Assembly: GCA_016758965.1 (NCBI GenBank)
Contig: JAEPRB010000080.1
Coordinates: 64,501-128,500, forward strand
DNA: 64,000 bases
Source: Circinella minor
Taxonomy: Eukaryota > Mucoromycota > Mucoromycetes > Mucorales > Lichtheimiaceae
Direction: 5' to 3'
The position numbers and the translations under genes are program-made. Under the pieces are notes generated by a model. The model was given only the letters and a program-made list of their open reading frames with translations. It had not been told where the DNA came from and ran no database searches. This document shows, in pieces, positions 58,928 through 64,000 of the stretch (its first letter is position 1; the number at the start of each line of letters is the position of its first letter).

Positions 58928-59514
58928 ATGAGTGATCAAAAAGAAAAAGATGCTCCTGCACAAACTAAAGAAACTGGTAGTGGTCCAGGTCGTCGAAAGA
59001 CTGTTCGAAAAGGAATGTTTGCAAAGGATCGTAAGTTTAATTGATTATTCGGACGCCATTACTTTTTGTTGTTGTTATGTCTCCCACTATATCATATTCA
59101 TTATGACTTCCCTTTTTTATTTATTTGGTTCAACTAGTGAAACTATTAATGTATGGTTTTGGTGATGTTTCTAATCCTGCATCCGATTCAATTGCTGTCA
59201 TGGACGACTTGGTGATAAATTATATAACCGATATGGTATGACGCTTGACCAATGACGTTTTTTTTTTGTGTGTGGGTTAATGTTCTTTTAAAAAAAAAAC
59301 TTATGTTTGTATAAAATAAAACTAGTGTCAAGAAGCTGCTAAAGTTGCTGAAAGTCGTGGTAAAGTACGAGTTGAAGACTTCAAGTATGTTTTACGAAAG
59401 GATAAAAAGAAGATTGGACGTGTTGAAGAATTACTATACATGAATGATGATATTCGACGAGCCAAACAGTTATTCGATGAAAAGGAAATGGATCCAGCAG
59501 ATGAAGCACCATAA
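58928..59514 (+). CDS. TAF13: TFIID subunit TAF13
   Basis: Histone-fold subunit of the general transcription factor TFIID; it pairs with TAF11 and contacts TBP. Three exons, 58928-59030, 59138-59235 and 59326-59514, give about 129 residues. A hydrophilic start (SDQKEKDAPAQTKETGSGPGRRK) is followed by the family signature FAKDLKLLMYGFGD and the histone fold (DSIAVMDDLVINYITDMCQEAAKVAESRGKV), then VEDFKYVLRKDKKKIGRVEELL and MNDDIRRAKQLFDE. All landmarks of TAF13 are present and the length is normal. It converges on PEX2, with 263 bp between the stops. Confidence 0.95.
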
Positions 59515-59777
59515 AGAACGCTAATACAAACCTCAAGCAAAATATTCCCATCGTATTTTATATATTAAAAAAAGACAAAATCTGTATATGCTCTGTTTAT
59601 TGTAAAAAAAAAAAAAGGAACGGGAGGAGATTTTGAAGGAATCTCTATATGGGTGTATATTTGGAAAACACATGTTATCGTGTACGTGTGAGGATGGAGG
59701 AGAGAGAGGTAGTGTTTGTACATAGAATAATAACAATAAAATAATAACAATAATATCAACAAAAATAATTTTTTCTT

Positions 59778-61364
59778 CTATTCCTTTGTATCATCTTTCT
59801 TTTCAACGTGTTCTTCTTTTGTATCTTCATTCTCCTTTACATCGTTATCCACGTGCTCTTGACGATTTTCATCATCTTCAACCTTTTCCACAAGCTTATT
59901 AATCGATTCAACGCGTTCACCACATCTTAAGCATGGCCATTCATCACCAAAAACAGATATTTTACTTTGGATACAATAATAACAATAAGTGTGACCACAA
60001 TTGGTTTCATAGGGATTATGTATAGTAAAATCTTGTATTTGACCAACAGGTCCCGATTCTGCGGAAGATGCGTTGTCATGACAAATAGCACATTGATTGG
60101 AGGGGAGTTGATCAAAGCCCTTTGAGGAAACAAGATATGATTTTGGAAGTAATGATCTCATCAACCGAAGTTTGAGTTTTTCAACATTAATCAAAGGTAC
60201 TAGAAATAGTAAAAATTCCTATATATAAATAACAAAAATTGCATATTAGAATGTATATAGAGATATATTCATGGTATTCCTAAACCCCTCACAGTCATCT
60301 AACTGAAGTACTAGTTACTAAAAAAAAGACTTACAGTGAAAGCATGCCAAACCATTTGTCTATTTAAGAATTCAAAACTGACTTGACGGTTCAAAGATTT
60401 CTTTCCATAGACAAGTCGCATAGCTAAGATTCGATCAATCAATGTTCGGTATTTACCGTTCCATAAAAAGATCAAAAAGTTCAGTAATGAGAATGCTTTC
60501 CAATATTTCTCGCCTGATTGTAAAACTCGATACACTTTGTTACGAATATCATCCTATTTTTATTATAATTATACATATTCAGTCAGACTGTTATGTTTGA
60601 CCTCATAAAATATATCAATTGATTTACTATACAATCAAAATAGTTACCTCCTCAAGTTCACCCCAACCTTGCGAAGTAATATATCGATTAGCTCGCGTCC
60701 AAGCATATTGTCCTCCCACTGTGAATAGACCATACAAAACTTTTTGTGTTTGACTCAATGGTGCATCTTTGGCAATGGATTCCACTATAATTTTAATAAT
60801 GACAGATTTCATTAGTATACATACATACATACACGGATATATATATAATCAATCCACATAAATATCACAGATATTAAAATACTAAAACAAACTTACATGC
60901 TCCACCATGTTTCCATTCATTTCTATATTTCAAATTCTGTAACTGTGAACCATAAGTGGCACTTGAGTCATATACAGAAAGTTTAAATAAGCACAAGTTA
61001 AGAACTGCCAGCAGCTCAGGTTCGAATTGCTCTTTGAAGGTTGGCTATAACAAATAACAATTAGTTTCAACAAACAAAAAATACCCTTTTCATTCGAGTA
61101 TTCCTTTTCTTGAATATTTAATACCCTCTTCTTCTTTTTTTTTTTTACCTTGAAAAGAGAAAGTGCACTCCATAATTGATCTTTAAGGATTTGAAAAAGT
61201 TCACTATCAAGAATATCGGAATCGAGCTGACTCACTCTCATTACTTTAATAGGTGATGTTCTTGCAGTTACCATAGATCGTCGTACTTTTTGTAATGCAG
61301 GTTGTAAAGCATTCCAACTTGTTTTCCATTCTGGTTGTGGAGGTTGTGATGGTGAACGAAACAT
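59778..61364 (-). CDS. PEX2: Peroxin PEX2, RING-finger ubiquitin ligase of the peroxisome
   Basis: One of the three RING peroxins that ubiquitinate the import receptor PEX5 at the peroxisomal membrane. At least five exons run from ATG 61364 to the stop at 59778. Blocks in order: RVSQLDSDILDSELFQILKDQLWSALSLF (near 61240-61150), FEPELLAVLNLCLFKLSVYD, SQTQKVLYGLFTVGGQYAWTRANRYITSQGW (near 60760-60670), KVYRVLQSGEKYWKAFSLLNFLIFLWNGKYRTLIDRILAMRLVYG (near 60540-60410), and LNRQMVWHAFTEFLLFLVPLIN with the C-terminal membrane helices. The C3HC4 RING follows: CAIC, NCGH, CYYC and CLRC (60080-59930). A Glu/Asp/Lys-rich acidic tail of about 50 residues after the RING ends the protein and is longer than I would expect. 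Confidence 0.93.
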
Positions 61365-61719
61365 TTTGTTTGTATTGTATATTAGTTAATTGAATAAAAA
61401 GTTAAGTGATTAAAGATTACAAAACTGATATTTCTAAAATTTCCCCGCATATTATATCATAAATAGAAATGCGGAGAGAGAAAGGTATAATTTTCACAAG
61501 ATAAAGAAAAGAACGTATTTATATGAAATATTGGGGGGAATAAGTAATATAATAAGTTAATAATAAGAAAAAGTTGATAATAATACAAAATTGAAGGAAA
61601 GAAAAGGTGGGTTCTACTTTTATATAACTAATTAATACAAAAAAAAAATAAAGATAAAAGATATATGTATGTGTATATATATACGTGTATATGTGTATGT
61701 GTGTGTATAATGAATAATT
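61365..61719. other. PEX2 promoter and channel gene 3' flank
   Basis: A 355-bp spacer between two minus-strand genes, purine-rich with a (TG/TA)n stretch at 61663-61710. No gene seen. Confidence 0.55.
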
Positions 61720-64000
61720 TTACATTGTCGCTGTGGTAAATACAAGTGTAGAAGCTGCGCCTGCTTCTGCTCCAGGGTTATCATTGTTACTTCCACCAGG
61801 TCCACCTGGGCCTCCAGGTCCTCCTCCTCCTCCTCTCCCACTACTACTACTAGAAATCCCATCATCATCATCTCCTTGCTTAAATCCTTGTCGCATATAT
61901 AACCCTTCTCGACCATATGATTTCTTCTTGCCCATATTATTTACTTCGGCTGGAACATCATCACCATTCTTTGAATTCTCGAAAGGTTGAGATGGCAATG
62001 TATAATCAATTTGTAATCGATCACACTCATCCTTTAACTCCCACATAAATTTATTATGTCGAAGCCATCGATCCCCAAGATCTTGCCAATTCTTGGTATG
62101 TTCAAAGTAAAGTGTTACAGTGATTCGGTTCATATTTTCGAATGAAATAATGTTAGCCGTAGTACCGTTGAGATTATAAAGACCAGGAAATTTGTTAGTC
62201 CATTCAGCCATATGGTCACGTAATTGATGAATTTTCCACGATGGCGTATTAAATGCAATATTTATATCTATTATTAATAATAGTAATAAGAGTAACATTT
62301 ATTAGCTTATTACTACAATGATGGACAATGAAAAAAAAAACACCCCATCAATGTTATTTATTATTGTAACTTACCAACTGTTTGACCTGTGATACCAGAA
62401 CGACGAACATTAATGATATATTGAGTTGCCAGTATAGAGTTTTTAGCATATACAACAGAACCGTCCCATTTTCTATATAATAAAAAAAATTAGTTAGTAT
62501 TGTTATGAAAAGTTCTTTTTAAAAGTATCATAGTGAGTTAAAAAGACTTACATAAAAGTTGATACTAGTAAACCGACTTGATCCACTACCCAATTCTCAT
62601 CACCAATGAAGACACGATCACCAGCATCGAATGGATGCTATAAAATAGATTCCCCAAATAAAATTAGTACTTTATATCAAAATGAATGACATGGAATGAA
62701 TATATCTACTTACCGTAACAAAGACGAAAATAATGGCTTCAAAAGCGTCTTTTGCGCTGTTACCGAATACGAAACTGGCAGCAATGAAAGCACTCCATAG
62801 AGGCATCAGTTGAGTACCAACATCAATACCAAATGAGGCGCAAACAATAATGGCCTATATATAAATAATTCGTACGCATTTATACATACGTATATATGTG
62901 TGAGAAGAGAAAATAAAAATAGACTATGTATAGTTCTACTTTATAAACATTGAAGAAAAAAAAAGGAATATTGAATAAGGTTTACCCAAATGGCAGTAAA
63001 AATAATCAACAAAATGATATCCATTTTACCAGTTGCTTGAGATAAATCACGCATTGAAGTAGCCAAATTTTTACGTTCTCGATAAATTTTTACACAAGCA
63101 GATCGAAGCTCACTTCTGTCAATCGAACCATTACCATCACGATCAAACAATAAAAATGCATCAGAAGCTTCTTGATGAGTTCGAAAATATGGATATAAAT
63201 CTTGTACACTAATTGAATCACGACCTGTTGTTCCCACAATATTGTGAAAAATACGTTTAGCCAGTGATTTAGCTTGTCGTGAAGTATTTTGTGGTGCAAC
63301 AATATTGTTCGATTGAGAACGTAACTTTTTGATTCCACCTTTCAAAAGGCGCCCCGGAATCGATGCAGTTTGGTTGGTTGCCTTTAAAAATGATCGATCT
63401 TCACTTTGCCATGACATCCATGTATTTGTCCGTGATAAAGGTGGTGGAGAATCTATTTGAGGTGGGGATCCAACCTTTTGTTGCTGTTGCTGTTGCTGTT
63501 GCTGGTGATTTTTTTTATTGGCTTTAACTTCTCGAAGTTTACGTGTCAAATTGTTAACAAAATCAGATGAAGTTCGTCGTTCAGGTTCATTATTAAATTG
63601 TTGTTGTTGGTGATGTTTTTCATTATCAATGGGTGATGAAAATTTCTCGTCAATATCAATCGCTTGTTTTTCATCATCAGAGCGTTGTTCCAAAGCAGGA
63701 ATAGCAATTAATGTATCCATATTATGGGTAGGAGGGAAATGAACATTACCACGACCTGTACCCTCTTCTGCACGCATAATCGATTGAGTCGTGTTACCAT
63801 GATTATGTTGTTGTTGTTGTTGCTGTGGAGGGGAATCATCAGCTGAACCCGATCGACTCGTTTTATTATGTTTATCATGTTTATGATGATTATGGCGTCG
63901 CATACGTTTAAAAATGAAATCCTGGGGTGCTCTTCGCTTCGTTTTTTTTAATCGGTCAAGAATTTTCAGTGCATGGTCATTTTCTTTGATACGCTCACCA
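61720..64000 (-). CDS. EF-hand MscS-type mechanosensitive channel (partial, 5' end beyond window)
   Basis: The gene enters from beyond the right edge and ends at 61720. Visible exons encode, from N to C: a basic, low-complexity cytosolic region with a Gln run, KRRAPQDFIFKRMRR, then an EF-hand (LLFDRDGNGSIDRSEL near 63150-63100). After this comes SMRDLSQATGKMDIILLIIFTAIW, the helix AIIVCASFGIDVGTQLMPLW and the pore-proximal helix SAKDAFEAIIFVFVTHPFDAGDRVFI (near 62760-62600). The beta domain follows (VVDQVGLLVSTFMKWDGSVVYAKNSIL). The C-terminal domain runs to a Gly/Pro-rich tail (GRGGGGGPGGPGG) and ends LVFTTATM. This architecture, with an EF-hand before an MscS core, matches the fission-yeast Msy1/Msy2 type of endoplasmic-reticulum channels, which regulate calcium under hypo-osmotic shock. 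Ca2+ control is inferred from the EF-hand loop. Confidence 0.9.

Overview
The window looks like nuclear DNA of a low-GC, intron-rich early-diverging fungus, most likely Mucoromycota (Mucorales-type). Reasons: short GT-AG introns (about 50-120 nt) in most genes, T-rich tracts before start codons, polyQ-rich regulators, dynactin and peroxin genes, and best resemblance of many proteins to fungal families. The genus cannot be fixed from sequence alone. No tRNA, rRNA, CRISPR, virus or bacterial-style operon was seen.

Layout. 1-10 kb: AT-rich, mostly empty apart from a DHA2-type MFS transporter (minus, 2562-5215). 10-16 kb: a C2H2 zinc-finger regulator (plus), an FHS-type MFS transporter with an apparent frameshift (minus), and a glyoxalase II with a substituted metal ligand (minus). 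16-18.5 kb: no intact gene, but scattered coding-like exons of a possible decayed membrane protein. 18.5-25.6 kb: 2-Cys peroxiredoxin and KTI12 (minus), then an arrestin-like adaptor and a homeobox regulator (plus). 25.6-31.3 kb: gene desert. 31.3-41.4 kb: the densest block: cyclophilin A, an HDHD2-like HAD phosphatase, p150Glued dynactin (plus), and the carbamoyl-phosphate synthase small subunit (minus). 44.9-51.3 kb: a cluster of secreted PL14-type polysaccharide lyases with two intact copies, one full-length pseudogene and one remnant. 51-58 kb: AT-rich, with a mariner-like MITE, a small membrane protein gene and a tiny WWE-domain gene. 58.9-64 kb: TAF13 (plus), PEX2 and the 3' part of an EF-hand MscS channel (minus), which runs off the right edge.

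The most striking item is upstream of the carbamoyl-phosphate synthase gene. A 25-codon upstream ORF, assembled across a 114-nt intron, lines up without gaps with the arginine attenuator peptide (AAP) of ascomycete arg-2/CPA1 leaders. It keeps the Asp-12, Tyr-13, Asp-16 and Trp-19 positions, has a poor start context, and stops 3 nt before the main AUG. This implies arginine-dependent ribosome stalling far outside the ascomycetes where it was studied, with an added splicing step. The protein it would control carries a vertebrate CPS1-like glutaminase signature (Gln to Leu after the nucleophile motif).

Most genes are unrelated housekeeping functions. The exceptions are the lyase cluster, which looks like a birth-and-death array, and the uORF/CPS pair, which forms one regulatory unit. 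Exon limits were set by eye from GT/AG sites and reading-frame continuity; homology statements are from memory of the families, not from database searches.
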